Notes: generated by a model not told the origin, from the letters alone. A DNA stretch of 64,000 bases from Metaruminococcus_A sp964607135 (GCA_964607135.1 CAZSIV010000006.1:20286-84285); one strand, 5' to 3'. Counted from the stretch's first letter, positions 24,913 through 34,042 are shown. Numbers and translations: made by a program.

Positions 24913-26052
24913 TTGAATTTTTTGAAAAAATCCCGGCCCCCGGATGCAAAGCCGGTTCAGACCGCCCGGAGCCGACCCGATCCCTTCGCGGCCTTTCGAA
25001 CGCACAGCCCCCTCTCGATTGGGGAGATGCGCCTTTACGAAGCGATGCGGGAATCGGTGCCGGTCATTGACGCCGCGGTGCAGAAGATCGTCCGGCTGAC
25101 CGGGGAGTTCACTGTCACGGCGGGAAACCGGGAGGCCGACGCCGCGCTGAAATACTTCTGTGAAAACGTCCGGGTCGGCGCGAACGGGCTGGGGATCATG
25201 AGCTTTGTCTCGGCCTATCTCGACCAGCTTCTGACCTATGGAAACGCGCTGGGAGAGGTGGTTCCCACGAGAGACGGGAGCGACGTGGCGGCGCTTTACA
25301 ACGCCTCGCTGGAGGCGGTGGAGATCCGGGCGGGGAAAACTCCGCTCCAGACCGAAATCGCCCTGCGCGGGAAGGATCGGCAAAAGCCGATCCGCCGCCC
25401 GGAGCTGATCCTGTTTTCGGCGCTGAACCCCCCTGCCGGGGAGGTGACGGGAGTTTCCCTCCTGCGGGGGCTGCCCTTCGTCAGCTCGGTGCTCCTAAAA
25501 ATTTTCCGGTCGGTGGGGCAGAACTTCGAGCGGATGGGGAACCTGCGCTACGCTGTGACCTACAAGCCGTCCGGCGACGGGGCCGACCGCGCTTCCGCCA
25601 GAGAACGGGCCATGACGATCGCCCGGGAATGGGCCGACGCCATGGCGGCCGCTGAGCAGGGGCAGGTGAAGGACTTCATTGCCGTGGGGGACGTGGACAT
25701 CCGGGTAATCGGGGCGGACAACCAGATCATCGACAGCGAAATCCCTGTCCGCCAGCTGCTGGAGCAGATCGTCGCCAAGCTTTCCCTTCCGCCCTTTCTG
25801 CTGGGCTTTTCCTGGTCGACTTCCGAGCGGATGAGCACCCAGCAGGCCGACATCCTCACCAGCGAGCTGGAATACTACCGAAGGCTTCTGAGCCCGGTCG
25901 TGCGGAAGATCTGCCGGATTTACCTCCGGCTGCGCGGTCTGGAGGGAGAGCCTCAGGTCGAGTGGGATAACATCAACATGCAGGACGAGGTGGAATTCGC
26001 CAAAGCGAAGCTCTACAGCGCCCAGGCGGAGAAGCTTCTCCGCACGGAATAA
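24913..26052 (+). CDS. Phage portal protein
   Basis: 379 residues of the phage portal family: SVPVIDAAVQKIV near the start, the YGNALGEVV strand, and a C-terminal region from FLLGFSWSTSERMSTQQADIL onward typical of portals. The start is a TTG with AAAGGAGG 7 nt before it. Slightly shorter than many portals (400-500), but the frame is complete. It forms the head vertex and packaging channel. Confidence 0.85.
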   Translation: MNFLKKSRPPDAKPVQTARSRPDPFAAFRTHSPLSIGEMRLYEAMRESVPVIDAAVQKIVRLTGEFTVTAGNREADAALKYFCENVRVGANGLGIMSFVSAYLDQLLTYGNALGEVVPTRDGSDVAALYNASLEAVEIRAGKTPLQTEIALRGKDRQKPIRRPELILFSALNPPAGEVTGVSLLRGLPFVSSVLLKIFRSVGQNFERMGNLRYAVTYKPSGDGADRASARERAMTIAREWADAMAAAEQGQVKDFIAVGDVDIRVIGADNQIIDSEIPVRQLLEQIVAKLSLPPFLLGFSWSTSERMSTQQADILTSELEYYRRLLSPVVRKICRIYLRLRGLEGEPQVEWDNINMQDEVEFAKAKLYSAQAEKLLRTE

Positions 26053-26075
26053 TGGAAAGAAGGGAGTGAATAGAA

Positions 26076-26843
26076 ATGAAAGAAGGGTTTGTGATCAAGT
26101 CGGGCGGGGCCGGGGAGGTCTCCCCGGAGGAGCTCGGCAAGATCAACCGCTACTGCCGCCGAGAGCTGACGCCGGGGGAGGTTTACACCTTTTCGGTCGT
26201 CCTCTGCGACAACGAGATCGACCGGGACGGGGAGCGGTTCACCGTCGGCGCCCTCAACCGCCTGGCAGCCCTTTTTGTGGGAAAGACCGGGATTTTCGAC
26301 CACAACCCCAAAGGGGAAAACCAGACGGCGAGAATTTATGATACCGCCGTTCTGACCGATCCCGCCAGAAAGACGACAGCGGGGGAGCCGTACACCTATC
26401 TGAAGGCGGCGGCCTATATGGTGCGCAGTCCCAAAACGGAGGAGCTGATTCTCGAAATCGACGCGGGGATCAAAAAAGAGGTCAGCGTCGGGTGCAGCGT
26501 GGCAAAGGTCACCTGTTCCGTCTGCGGGGCCGACCTGCGGAAAGAGGGCTGCGTCCATCGAAAGGGCGAGCTGGTCGACGGGAAGCCTTGCCACGCGGTG
26601 CTGGACCAGCCGACCGACGCTTATGAATGGTCTTTCGTCGCGGTCCCAGCCCAGCGGGCTGCCGGTGTGGTCAAGGGCTTTTCCGCGGAAAAGCCGCGGG
26701 ACACCGCACTGCTGATTAAATCGATCCGGGAGCTGCGGGATTCCTACCGGAAGCGGTGGAATGAGGCCGCCGCCCCCGAACCCCAGCTCTGCAAGGCGGA
26801 GCGCGGGAAAGACGCAAATCACAACACGGAGTTTATGATATAG
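26076..26843 (+). CDS. Phage head maturation protease-like protein
   Basis: 255 residues placed between portal and capsid genes. LCDNEIDRDGERFTVGAL, GIFDHN (candidate catalytic His) and KKEVSVGCSV (candidate catalytic Ser) fit the HK97-type prohead protease fold (U35/S78). An insertion with CSVCGADLRKEGCVH could bind zinc, and a basic C-terminal helix (about 215-255) could be a scaffold remnant. Assignment rests on these motifs and on position. Confidence 0.7.
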   Translation: MKEGFVIKSGGAGEVSPEELGKINRYCRRELTPGEVYTFSVVLCDNEIDRDGERFTVGALNRLAALFVGKTGIFDHNPKGENQTARIYDTAVLTDPARKTTAGEPYTYLKAAAYMVRSPKTEELILEIDAGIKKEVSVGCSVAKVTCSVCGADLRKEGCVHRKGELVDGKPCHAVLDQPTDAYEWSFVAVPAQRAAGVVKGFSAEKPRDTALLIKSIRELRDSYRKRWNEAAAPEPQLCKAERGKDANHNTEFMI

Positions 26844-26853
26844 GAGGAAAAGA

Positions 26854-27201
26854 ATGAGCGTGAGATTCAATGGGGTCAGCGACGTTGTCGTGACCTTCAA
26901 TACACAAAGCGCCAAGATCGGCGACCTGGTTTCGATCTCCGGCAACAAGACGGTGGAAAAGGCGAAGGGCTCCGACAGCATCTGCGGGCTGGTGGTCTCC
27001 AAAAACGGCGGATTCGTCGGCGTGCAGATCAAAGGGGCGATGGAGCTCCCCTGCTCCGACGGGACGATCGCGCTGGGGCGCGGGGCACTCGTGCCGGACG
27101 GGGAGAACGGCGTAAAGGCGGCGGCTTCCGGAGCAGCGGGGCTCGCGGCCCTGGTGGTCGATATCGACACGGACAATTCCCGTGTGACCGTCATCCTCTA
27201 A
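26854..27201 (+). CDS. Probable capsid decoration protein
   Basis: 115 residues, all-beta by appearance, glycine- and valine-rich, without charged helices. It lies just before the major capsid gene, the usual place of head decoration or stabilisation proteins (DUF2190-like). AGGAGGAAAAGA precedes the ATG. No specific motif proves the call. Confidence 0.55.
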   Translation: MSVRFNGVSDVVVTFNTQSAKIGDLVSISGNKTVEKAKGSDSICGLVVSKNGGFVGVQIKGAMELPCSDGTIALGRGALVPDGENGVKAAASGAAGLAALVVDIDTDNSRVTVIL

Positions 27202-27271
27202 GACAGCGGGACTGTTCCAAAACGTTCAGGATTTAAACATTTGACGGAAGTAAAAAAACAGGAGGTAAAAA

Positions 27272-28279
27272 ATGGGTTACGACACCATAAAATTGGAAAA
27301 GGGAATGTACCACGTCACCGGGAAAAGCTTTACCCAGGTGCTCGAATCGATGGATCCTTCCCAGAATTACATCGGCAGCGAGCTGGAGGGGCTAGACGCC
27401 TACCAGCGCCAGCTCAAACGGTACGGCATCAAGGTTTCGGGGGCGGGCTCCGACGCGGTGGAGAAATTTTTCAGCACCGCCGACTCCTCCGCCCTCTTCC
27501 CGGAGTACATCTCCCGCGCCGTCGCACAGGGAATCAGCGAGGCGAACAGCCTCAACGAAATCATTGCGACCAAGACCGTCATCAGCGGCCTCGACTACCG
27601 CAGCATCACCATCCCGGCGGACGACGAGACCCAGTCGCTCAAACGGGTGGCGGAGGGGGCGGCCATCCCCACCACTACCATTAAAAAGCAGGAAAAGCTG
27701 GTGAAGCTGGTCAAACGAGGCCGGATGCTGGAAGCCTCTTACGAGGCGATCCGCTTCCAGAAACTCGACCTGTTCACCATCGCCCTCAAGCAGATCGGCG
27801 CCTACATCGCCAAGACCCAGTTCAACGACGCGGTCGGCGTTCTGTTGAACGGCGACGGGAACAACAACGCGGCGGGCGCGGTGGCGGTGACCACCTCCGG
27901 CAGCTTCGGCTACGCCGACCTCGTCAAGCTCTGGAGCGAGCTGGGCGATTTCAAGATGAACGCCATTGTGGCCGACTCCGGCGCGATGGGGAAAATCCTG
28001 AACCTTTCCGAGGTAAAGGATGCCGCCGCGGGGCTCAACTTCCACGCGACCGGGAAGCTGGTCACGCCGCTCGGCGCCAACCTGGTCAAATCGGCGGCTC
28101 TCCCGCAGAACACCATCCTCGCCCTCGATAAGACCTGCGCGCTGGAGATGGTCTGCGCCGGAGACGTCACGGTGGAGTACGACAAGCTGATCGACCGCCA
28201 GTTAGAGCGCGCGGCGATCACCTCAATCGCCGGGTTCTCCAAAATCTTCGCGGACGCCGTTTTGAAAATGTCGGTCTGA
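27272..28279 (+). CDS. Phage major capsid protein (HK97 fold)
   Basis: 335 residues. The N-terminal extension (about 1-75), the NEIIATKTVISGLDYRSITIPADDE strand region and the later AYIAKTQFNDAV and FSKIFADAVLKMSV segments fit the HK97 capsid family. ACAGGAGG precedes the ATG. A 70-bp gap, free of features, separates it from the decoration gene. A strong hairpin follows. Confidence 0.82.
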   Translation: MGYDTIKLEKGMYHVTGKSFTQVLESMDPSQNYIGSELEGLDAYQRQLKRYGIKVSGAGSDAVEKFFSTADSSALFPEYISRAVAQGISEANSLNEIIATKTVISGLDYRSITIPADDETQSLKRVAEGAAIPTTTIKKQEKLVKLVKRGRMLEASYEAIRFQKLDLFTIALKQIGAYIAKTQFNDAVGVLLNGDGNNNAAGAVAVTTSGSFGYADLVKLWSELGDFKMNAIVADSGAMGKILNLSEVKDAAAGLNFHATGKLVTPLGANLVKSAALPQNTILALDKTCALEMVCAGDVTVEYDKLIDRQLERAAITSIAGFSKIFADAVLKMSV

Positions 28280-28302
28280 CGCCTGAATCAGCATGGATCG
28301 GA

Positions 28303-28329
28303 TGCCGCTGTAAGCAGCTTACAGCGGCA
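28303..28329 (+). terminator. Hairpin after the capsid gene (partial terminator)
   Basis: TGCCGCTGTAAGC pairs with GCTTACAGCGGCA around a single base, followed by CTCTTTT. It probably lowers transcription of the tail-end genes relative to the capsid gene. Confidence 0.7.
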
Positions 28330-28349
28330 CTCTTTTAAAAGGAGGCAAT

Positions 28350-28712
28350 ATGGAACTGTCTAAAGTTTGCGAAATTTTTGCGGCCATGGCCGGGATGACG
28401 GCGGAGGAAGCGCTCGAACATCTCGACCTCGTCCGCCTTTCGATTGCAGAGATCGAGTCCGCCCTGAAGCCGGGGGTGGATCGGGCCCAAAACGCCCAGG
28501 TGCTGCGCTACGCCGCAGCGGCCGCCGCCTTTTACCGTTACAGCGTCCTCGCCGCGAATACCGGCGGCATCCAGAGCATCCGCTCGGGGGAAACCACCAT
28601 CGGGGCGGATCCATCATCCGCCGTTGAAATTGCGGCGGCCATCCGGGATGAGTTCCTCACCCTTGCCGCGCCGCTGCTCCAGGACCGGCGGTTCGGCTTT
28701 CGGGCCGTATGA
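28350..28712 (+). CDS. Putative head-tail connector protein
   Basis: 120 residues, mostly helical with an alanine-rich centre. Its position after the capsid gene suggests a head-tail adaptor; there is no firm family match. AAAGGAGG precedes the ATG. It is followed closely by the next gene. Confidence 0.5.
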   Translation: MELSKVCEIFAAMAGMTAEEALEHLDLVRLSIAEIESALKPGVDRAQNAQVLRYAAAAAAFYRYSVLAANTGGIQSIRSGETTIGADPSSAVEIAAAIRDEFLTLAAPLLQDRRFGFRAV

Positions 28713-28728
28713 AGAAGGGAGGCGCGCC

Positions 28729-29058
28729 ATGTCATTGAACAAAGCGCTCCAGATCATGCTGCGCCGGTACGGACGCCCGGTGCGGTATCGGGAGGACAAC
28801 AGGACTGCGGTGACGACGGCTCTGATCACCCCCTGCACCGCCGCTCCGGACGGCCTTCGGGCGGACATCACGGGGCTTTTGGAGGAAAACCGGTTTGTCT
28901 ACATCTCGGTCTCCGACACGCCCCCGGCAATGGGGACGGCGATTTACAGCGGCGGGAAGAAATACCGGGTGGAGCAGAGCGGCGCAGTCCGGGCGGGCGG
29001 CGCGATTGAATACGTCTGGGCGCTTCTCGTATTATATGAGGAGGCGGTATCGTGGTAG
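28729..29058 (+). CDS. Putative head closure/minor structural protein
   Basis: 109 residues. LQIMLRRYGRPVRYRE followed by beta-strands is like small head-closure proteins of siphophages and myophages. The ATG at 28729 has GGGAGGCGC upstream; a longer frame runs back through the previous gene and is rejected. The end overlaps the next gene by 7 nt. Confidence 0.55.
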   Translation: MSLNKALQIMLRRYGRPVRYREDNRTAVTTALITPCTAAPDGLRADITGLLEENRFVYISVSDTPPAMGTAIYSGGKKYRVEQSGAVRAGGAIEYVWALLVLYEEAVSW

Positions 29059-29477
29059 AATTGATTGAGCTGATCAACCGGATGGCGGCCGCGCTGAAAA
29101 CGGCCCTGCCCGAAGCGGAAATTCTCAAAGCGTATCCGGCGGCTCCGGCAGGGATGGCCCCGAACCGGCCCCTGGTGATCCTGGAGCAGGGTGCCGTCAC
29201 CGTCAAGGGACGGGCGCTCGGCGACTACCTGCCCGGCGGCATGGGAAAGCGGGCCAAGGCGGCGGTTAAATTTACCATTTATGTGCCGCTCCGCCTGGGC
29301 GGAGAAGCCTGTGCCCGGCTCTTTTCAGCCCTCTGCCGGACGCTGCTTTTCAACTCCGCCTATGGAATTACCAGCATGACGGCGGGCAGCATCAGGATCA
29401 ACGGCGAAAAACACGCCTGCGAGCTCACGGCCACCGCCGTTCTGGAAATGGAGCTTCGAAAAGGGGGGAACGGCTGA
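29052..29477 (+). CDS. Putative tail completion/terminator protein
   Basis: 141 residues starting at GTG with GAGGAGG upstream. Alpha-beta pattern with YAAPAGM-like proline-rich N-terminal part and a central KFTIYVPL strand. Its order after the connector genes suggests the tail-completion role. Not recognised by a specific motif. Confidence 0.5.
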   Translation: MVELIELINRMAAALKTALPEAEILKAYPAAPAGMAPNRPLVILEQGAVTVKGRALGDYLPGGMGKRAKAAVKFTIYVPLRLGGEACARLFSALCRTLLFNSAYGITSMTAGSIRINGEKHACELTATAVLEMELRKGGNG

Positions 29478-29824
29478 TGAACCGGATGTCTTTTGGAAAC
29501 TACGCCTTCCCCTACAATCCGGAAAGCCTCAAAATTTCCCGCAGCCGGCGAATAGTCACCCGCTTTTCGCCCCTCTGCGGCAGTCTTGTCGAAGCATACG
29601 GGGCGGAGCCGATTCGGGTCTCGGGCGAAGGGGAATTTTTCGGAGAATCGGCTGAAACGGCGCTTACAGAACTGATCCAAGAGTTTGAGACCGGAGAGAA
29701 GCACACCCTGAAGGTCGGGGGCGAATCCTTTTTCGCCTATTTTGAAAACCTCACGGTCGTCCGGAACGCAGAAACCCGGGCCATCCGGTTCCTCTTCGAG
29801 TTCGTTGAAGCGGCAACCCTGTGA
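29477..29824 (+). CDS. gpU-like tail assembly protein
   Basis: 115 residues; the order of strands (GNYAFPYNPESLKI, PIRVSGEGEFFG, HTLKVGGESFFAYFENL, then an FLFEFVEA end) resembles P2 gpU/DNA-circularisation N-terminal type tail proteins. It overlaps the previous stop by 1 nt and precedes a gpD-like hub, the same U-D order as in P2-like and PBSX-like tails. Confidence 0.55.
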   Translation: MNRMSFGNYAFPYNPESLKISRSRRIVTRFSPLCGSLVEAYGAEPIRVSGEGEFFGESAETALTELIQEFETGEKHTLKVGGESFFAYFENLTVVRNAETRAIRFLFEFVEAATL

Positions 29825-29842
29825 GACGGAAAGGAGCAAGAC

Positions 29843-30799
29843 GTGAATTTACAGATTACCGGGACGGCTTATGACGGAACCTCCGTCACACTGAAGAACC
29901 CGCTCTCCCTCTCCTTCCACGCCAAGCTGACCTGCCCTTACGACGAGCTGACGATCTCTTTTCTCCCTGTCGAAAAGCAGATCAAAACCCTGTCCGTTTC
30001 CGTAGACGGTTCCCCTTTTTTTGACGGGATGGTTGTGACACAGACGCTGGAACAGAGAATTTCTCCCGCTTCGAAATTTCTCTGCCGGAGCAGGCCGGGA
30101 TATCTGTTGGAGGAAAACCAGCTCAGCCCCTACGCCTATTTCCGGGTGTCGGGCCAATCAATTATCGACCGGTTCGCAAGGCCCTTCGGCGTTGCCGGGG
30201 TGCGGCTGTCGGAGGATAAAACCATCAACATCATGCTGGTTTCGGAAAAAGAGAGCTACTGGGATTTTCTGACCGCCTTCTATGTTCAGGCCTACGGAGT
30301 TCCGCCCTATATCCGGCGGGACAAGTATATCGAACTGACGCCTTATACCGGGCGGAGCTACCTGTTTTCCCCGACCCGCGCCGGAGCGCTCCGATATTTA
30401 GACTACAAGGAGCATTTCCACAGCAAGCTCATTTCAAAGATTTCCTTTTACACCGGGGAGGACGACTTCGGCAGCCTTTACGAAGAGAGCTTTGTCAATC
30501 CGCTGTCCAGCTATGTCGGGTACCCGAAGGGGCTTTTTCTCAATCCGACCCGGAGCTGGGTGACGGAGCATCAAAAATATGCGAACTACCTGTTTTACAA
30601 GAGCATGGTTGACTCTCGAGCGGTTGAAGTCACTCTGCCCGGCTGGCACGATTTCGAGCCGGGGGACAGTGTTTACTTCGACCGGGGGGACGGCTCCAAC
30701 GAACACCTCTATATTGGAGAAAGCCGGATTGTCACCGGAAAAGAGGGGATCACGACCATCGTCCGTCTGTGGGATCCGGCCCGCAACCCGCTCCTTTGA
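29843..30799 (+). CDS. gpD-like baseplate hub protein
   Basis: 318 residues with GTG start and AAGGAG upstream. The pattern of a beta-domain (about 1-90), an alpha/beta insert (about 110-170: DFLTAFYVQAYGVPPYIRR) and a final FEPGDSVYFD...YIGESRIV domain fits phage late control gpD/hub proteins. It is the last phage gene; family A repeats begin within about 12 bp of its stop. No tape measure or tail tube gene precedes it. Confidence 0.65.
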   Translation: MNLQITGTAYDGTSVTLKNPLSLSFHAKLTCPYDELTISFLPVEKQIKTLSVSVDGSPFFDGMVVTQTLEQRISPASKFLCRSRPGYLLEENQLSPYAYFRVSGQSIIDRFARPFGVAGVRLSEDKTINIMLVSEKESYWDFLTAFYVQAYGVPPYIRRDKYIELTPYTGRSYLFSPTRAGALRYLDYKEHFHSKLISKISFYTGEDDFGSLYEESFVNPLSSYVGYPKGLFLNPTRSWVTEHQKYANYLFYKSMVDSRAVEVTLPGWHDFEPGDSVYFDRGDGSNEHLYIGESRIVTGKEGITTIVRLWDPARNPLL

Positions 30800-30811
30800 A
30801 CGGCGCCCATG

Positions 30812-31195
30812 GCCGGCCGAGTGGCCTCGGCAGGACAAACGCGATTCACAAGTCATTCTGTTCAGGACAGCTTTACCCCGCGAGGTTCATACTGCCAATG
30901 ATATAACGACTGCGCCGCGGGTAATGCTCGTGACTGGGGCGGCGAACCGCCGCCGGTAATTCGCAGCTCGTGGCCGGGCAGGCCGGTTTCGCACCTCAAG
31001 GTTTTCCCAATTTCTAAGGCTTCAGCCCTGCGAGGCAGGGTACCCCTGCCGGCAATCGCACACTGACATTCTGCCAATCTCAAGACTGTAATCCTGCGAG
31101 GCGCCTCGCGGGTTATTGACGCAGCTTTTCATACAACCTATGGATCGCGATTGACAGCGGATGAACTCCGCCGCGACTGGCCAGTCCGGCCAAAG
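30812..31195. repeat. Family A repeat cluster with both orientations
   Basis: The first part reads forward (ACAAACGCGATTCACAAG... CCCCGCGAGG). From about 30930 on, reverse-oriented modules follow: hairpin GGCGG-CGAA-CCGCC, two right halves (TTCCCAATT and TTCTGCCAATC forms), hairpin GCAGGG-TAC-CCCTGC and a left half ending at GGATCGCGATTGACAGCGG. The exact palindrome CCTGCGAGGCGCCTCGCGGG lies in it, showing a centre without a spacer. Confidence 0.85.
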
Positions 31196-31205
31196 AGGGG
31201 TCGAC

Positions 31206-31242
31206 AAAAAGAGGGACTTCCGTATGGAAGCCCCTCTTTTTA
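31206..31242 (-). terminator. Terminator of the MATE gene
   Basis: AAAAAGAGGG-CTTCC / GGAAG-CCCTCTTTTT with GTAT loop; on the minus strand it ends in TTTTT. Confidence 0.85.
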
Positions 31243-31300
31243 TCTTGATAAAACACGCCGCCGGCTGCGGCGGGAGCTCCGGCCCGGGATTCGTGTAAGG

Positions 31301-32659
31301 CTAATCCTCCACCCGCACCAGATGGATCCATTTCTTGCTGTAAAGCCGGAAGATGCACCAGACCGATTTGATGATCAGATCGATTTTCAACAGGAAATAG
31401 ACCACGGCGGGATCCCAATGGAGCACCAGCCCTGCCAATGCCCCCAGCGGGATTGAAGCGAGCCAGAGGAAAGCGACGTCCGCCGCCATCAGGAACTTGG
31501 TGTCGCCTCCGCCGCGCAGCACACCCTTAGTCAAGGTCTGGCCGCTGGTCTGGAAGACGACGATCACCGCCATGATCGCCATAAAAGTCCCGGCGAGCGC
31601 CCGGGTTTCATCGCTGACGTTATAGGCGTTGACAATCAGCGGACTGAGCAGCAAAATGACCGCTGCGGCGAAAATTCCGATCAGGACGCTGAGGACGAAA
31701 AGGGTAATCCCTTCCCGCTCCGCTCGCTCGTACTCCCCCGCGCCGACCGCGTTCCCGGCGATAACCGAGGCCGCGCCCGCCAGACCCATCGAAAAGGCGG
31801 TGCAGCACTGGACCACCACCGCCGTGATGCTGTTTGCAGCGACGACCACCGCACCCATCTGCCCCATGACCATTGCGAGCATATTTTCCCCGAAAGCGAG
31901 CATTGCATCGCTGATGATGACGGGAGCGCCCCGCCGGATAAAGCTGTGGATGTACTCCCGGACGGGAAGAAGCAGGCTTTTGAGCCGGTACATCACCCTT
32001 TTATCGATCACAAAGACATAGACTGCAACAATGACGAATTCGCTGAACCGGGAAATGACCGTCCCCAGCGCCGCGCCTTCAATCTCCATCCTGGGCGCGC
32101 CGAGAGTGCCGAAGATGAACATCCAGTTAAAAAAGATGTTGATAAAAAAGGAGATCAGGGAGCTGAAAAAGCCGATCTTGACCAGATGGACGGTGCGGAA
32201 GATAATCACCAGGGTGAGGGAAACGCCGTGCACAAGGTACCCAAAAGCGAGGATTTTTAAGTATTTGGCGCCCGCCTCGATGATCAGCGGATCGCTTGTA
32301 TAAAAGCTCATGACCTCCGTCCCGGCGAAATAGGACAGGAGCGACATCAGCACCGAGATGCAGACGCTGATCCGCAGGGCGAGGGTGATTACCCCCCGGA
32401 TGTGGTCGATTTCATTCCGCCCCCAGAACTGCCCCGTCATAACCGCCGCCCCGCCGGAGAGCCCGAAATGGAGGATGGAAAAGATCAGATAGAATTGGTT
32501 GGCCAAGGATGAGCCGGAAATGGAGATCTCCCCGAAATTCCCTAACATAATGGTATCCATCATATTGACGCCATGGTTAATCAGGGTCTGACCGACGAGC
32601 GGTAAGGCCAGAAAGAATAAATTTCGATAAAACTGCCGGTCTTTTACAAAAAGTTTCAA
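31301..32659 (-). CDS. MATE family efflux transporter
   Basis: A 452-residue multidrug and toxin extrusion permease with twelve hydrophobic segments. LALPLVGQTLINHGVNMMDTIMLG is the typical first helix region, and GAAVMTGQFWGRNE and GAASVIAGNAVGAGE are the paired conserved loops. The start is a TTG with AAGGGACC upstream. It stands alone on the minus strand; the drug or metabolite exported is unknown. Confidence 0.92.
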   Translation of the reverse strand: MKLFVKDRQFYRNLFFLALPLVGQTLINHGVNMMDTIMLGNFGEISISGSSLANQFYLIFSILHFGLSGGAAVMTGQFWGRNEIDHIRGVITLALRISVCISVLMSLLSYFAGTEVMSFYTSDPLIIEAGAKYLKILAFGYLVHGVSLTLVIIFRTVHLVKIGFFSSLISFFINIFFNWMFIFGTLGAPRMEIEGAALGTVISRFSEFVIVAVYVFVIDKRVMYRLKSLLLPVREYIHSFIRRGAPVIISDAMLAFGENMLAMVMGQMGAVVVAANSITAVVVQCCTAFSMGLAGAASVIAGNAVGAGEYERAEREGITLFVLSVLIGIFAAAVILLLSPLIVNAYNVSDETRALAGTFMAIMAVIVVFQTSGQTLTKGVLRGGGDTKFLMAADVAFLWLASIPLGALAGLVLHWDPAVVYFLLKIDLIIKSVWCIFRLYSKKWIHLVRVED

Positions 32660-32830
32660 TAAGGTCCCTTCTTCTTCGTGATTTTAGGTTGCCGCTGCGA
32701 TGTTTTTAAACTGACGGGGAAACAATGCCCCGGAACTTCAAAAAAGACGGTCCGTTCAGGGGCTCAGAATTCTATGGGGAGCCGTGCCCCCAACCGTTCC
32801 TTTTCGATATTCCCCTAAAACACAGGGTCG

Positions 32831-33358
32831 TCAATAGGCGGCTCTCTCCTTGACCGGAATCCGCATGATGTAATCGTCCATGACATAGCCGTTTCCAATG
32901 TCGGTGACTTCCTCCTTCTCAATGGCAAAGCCCAGTCTTTGATAGACTTCGATCGCGCTTTTATTGCCTTTGTTGACGGTGAGCCAGATGGAACGGAGTC
33001 CGTCCATAATACACCGCTCGGTCAGCATGGCGAGCACCAGCCGGCTGAGTCGGCGGCCGCGGTAATCGGAATGAAGGTAGAATTTGCTCAGAAAAAGGCT
33101 GTGATCCTCATCCCTCGGCTGTACCGCACAGTAGCCGATCAGCTGCCCCGTGGCGCGTAGCGCGTAGTAGGTGTATTGATTCTTTGTAATCGCTTCGACG
33201 ATCGCCTTTTCACTCTGAAACCGTTCGACCATGTAATCGATCTGTCCTTTGGACAGGAGCCCTTCGTAATGTTCATGCCATACCTCGTCGGCCAGCGCAG
33301 CGATTTCTGCAATTTCCGCGTATTCGCAGACGACTGAAATTTTAACGACGCTTCCCAT
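32831..33358 (-). CDS. GNAT family N-acetyltransferase
   Basis: 175 residues. The acetyl-CoA loop is seen as DYRGRRLSRLVLAMLTER (variant of R/Q-x-x-G-x-G/A), followed by IWLTVNKGNKSAIEVYQRLGF, the typical C-terminal block. YALRATGQLIGYCAVQP is the central strand pair. GAGGG precedes the ATG and a promoter is present. The substrate cannot be told. Confidence 0.88.
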   Translation of the reverse strand: MGSVVKISVVCEYAEIAEIAALADEVWHEHYEGLLSKGQIDYMVERFQSEKAIVEAITKNQYTYYALRATGQLIGYCAVQPRDEDHSLFLSKFYLHSDYRGRRLSRLVLAMLTERCIMDGLRSIWLTVNKGNKSAIEVYQRLGFAIEKEEVTDIGNGYVMDDYIMRIPVKERAAY

Positions 33359-33396
33359 AATGCATCCCTCGCTTTCAAAAAATACGATATCAATTT

Positions 33397-33426
33397 ATTA
33401 TAGCAAGTCTGGACAGGCAAAAACAA
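33397..33426 (-). promoter_or_regulatory. Promoter of the GNAT gene
   Basis: On the minus strand TTGTTT, 18 bp and TATAAT with an extended TG (TTGCTATAAT), about 38 nt before the start codon. Confidence 0.55.
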
Positions 33427-33510
33427 TGCTCATCTTACACAAAATCTCGCTCGAAATTTGCACAAATCGGTGCCCCGGCATTGGATTCCTCGTAATCTTT
33501 GCCGGAATGT

Positions 33511-33655
33511 GGTATAATAAGAACCCCACCCGCAGACGCAATCGAAGATTGCTGGCGGGTACCCGGGAACCTTGTTACTCGCTGGCGCTCGCAATAAGAA
33601 CCCCACGGCGCAAACGGAAGCAAAGCTTCCGGCGCCTGAGGGAACCTTGTTGCCC
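33511..33655 (+). repeat. Family B tandem hairpin repeat, two units
   Basis: Two units with period 77 begin at AATAAGAACCCCAC (33516 and 33593) and end with AACCTTGTT. Each holds a two-tier hairpin: CCCGC-[AGAC]-GCAATC-GAA-GATTGC-GGCGGG in unit 1 and GGCGC-[AAAC]-GGAAGC-AAA-GCTTCC-GGCGCC in unit 2. Sequences differ but pairing is kept. An extended -10 (TGGTATAAT) immediately precedes unit 1, so the array may be transcribed. Confidence 0.75.
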
Positions 33656-34020
33656 GTGTCCGGGCAGGACAAACGCGATTTGCAGGGAGTACCAGTAACA
33701 GCGCTCATATCCCGCGAGGCACATTGTACCGATTCTGATTTAAGATTGTAACCCAAAAACCGGCAAAATGCCGGTGTGCGTATTGCCGGCGGCGGTTCGC
33801 CGCCCCGCGCGGCACCTTGTTCTTCGTTTTATCCCATGCGCCTCGCAGGAGGATAACTTGAAAAACGGCAGCACTCAAATGTGCGAATTGAGAGCGGAGG
33901 CACTCCGCGCCCGTGGCCGGGCTGGACAGCCGCGATTTGCAGGCAGTACAGGAAATATACGCCGATATCCCGCGGGCCGCGTTTATTTGCTCTTAGCCCC
34001 CAGCAGTCCGCGGGTTTCGT
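33655..34020 (+). repeat. Family A repeat cluster, forward orientation
   Basis: Directly behind family B: hairpin CCCGTG/CGGGC type, left half (ACAAACGCGATTTGCAGG... ATATCCCGCGAGGC), right half (GGCAAAATGCCGGTGTGCG), hairpin GGCGGCG/CGCCGCC, a second centre and right half (TGTGCGAATTG), hairpin GCGGAG-GCA-CTCCGC and a final left half ending GATATCCCGCGGGCC. The following gene starts 23 bp beyond. Confidence 0.85.
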
Positions 34021-34042
34021 AAATGGAAAGGAAGGCTGATCG

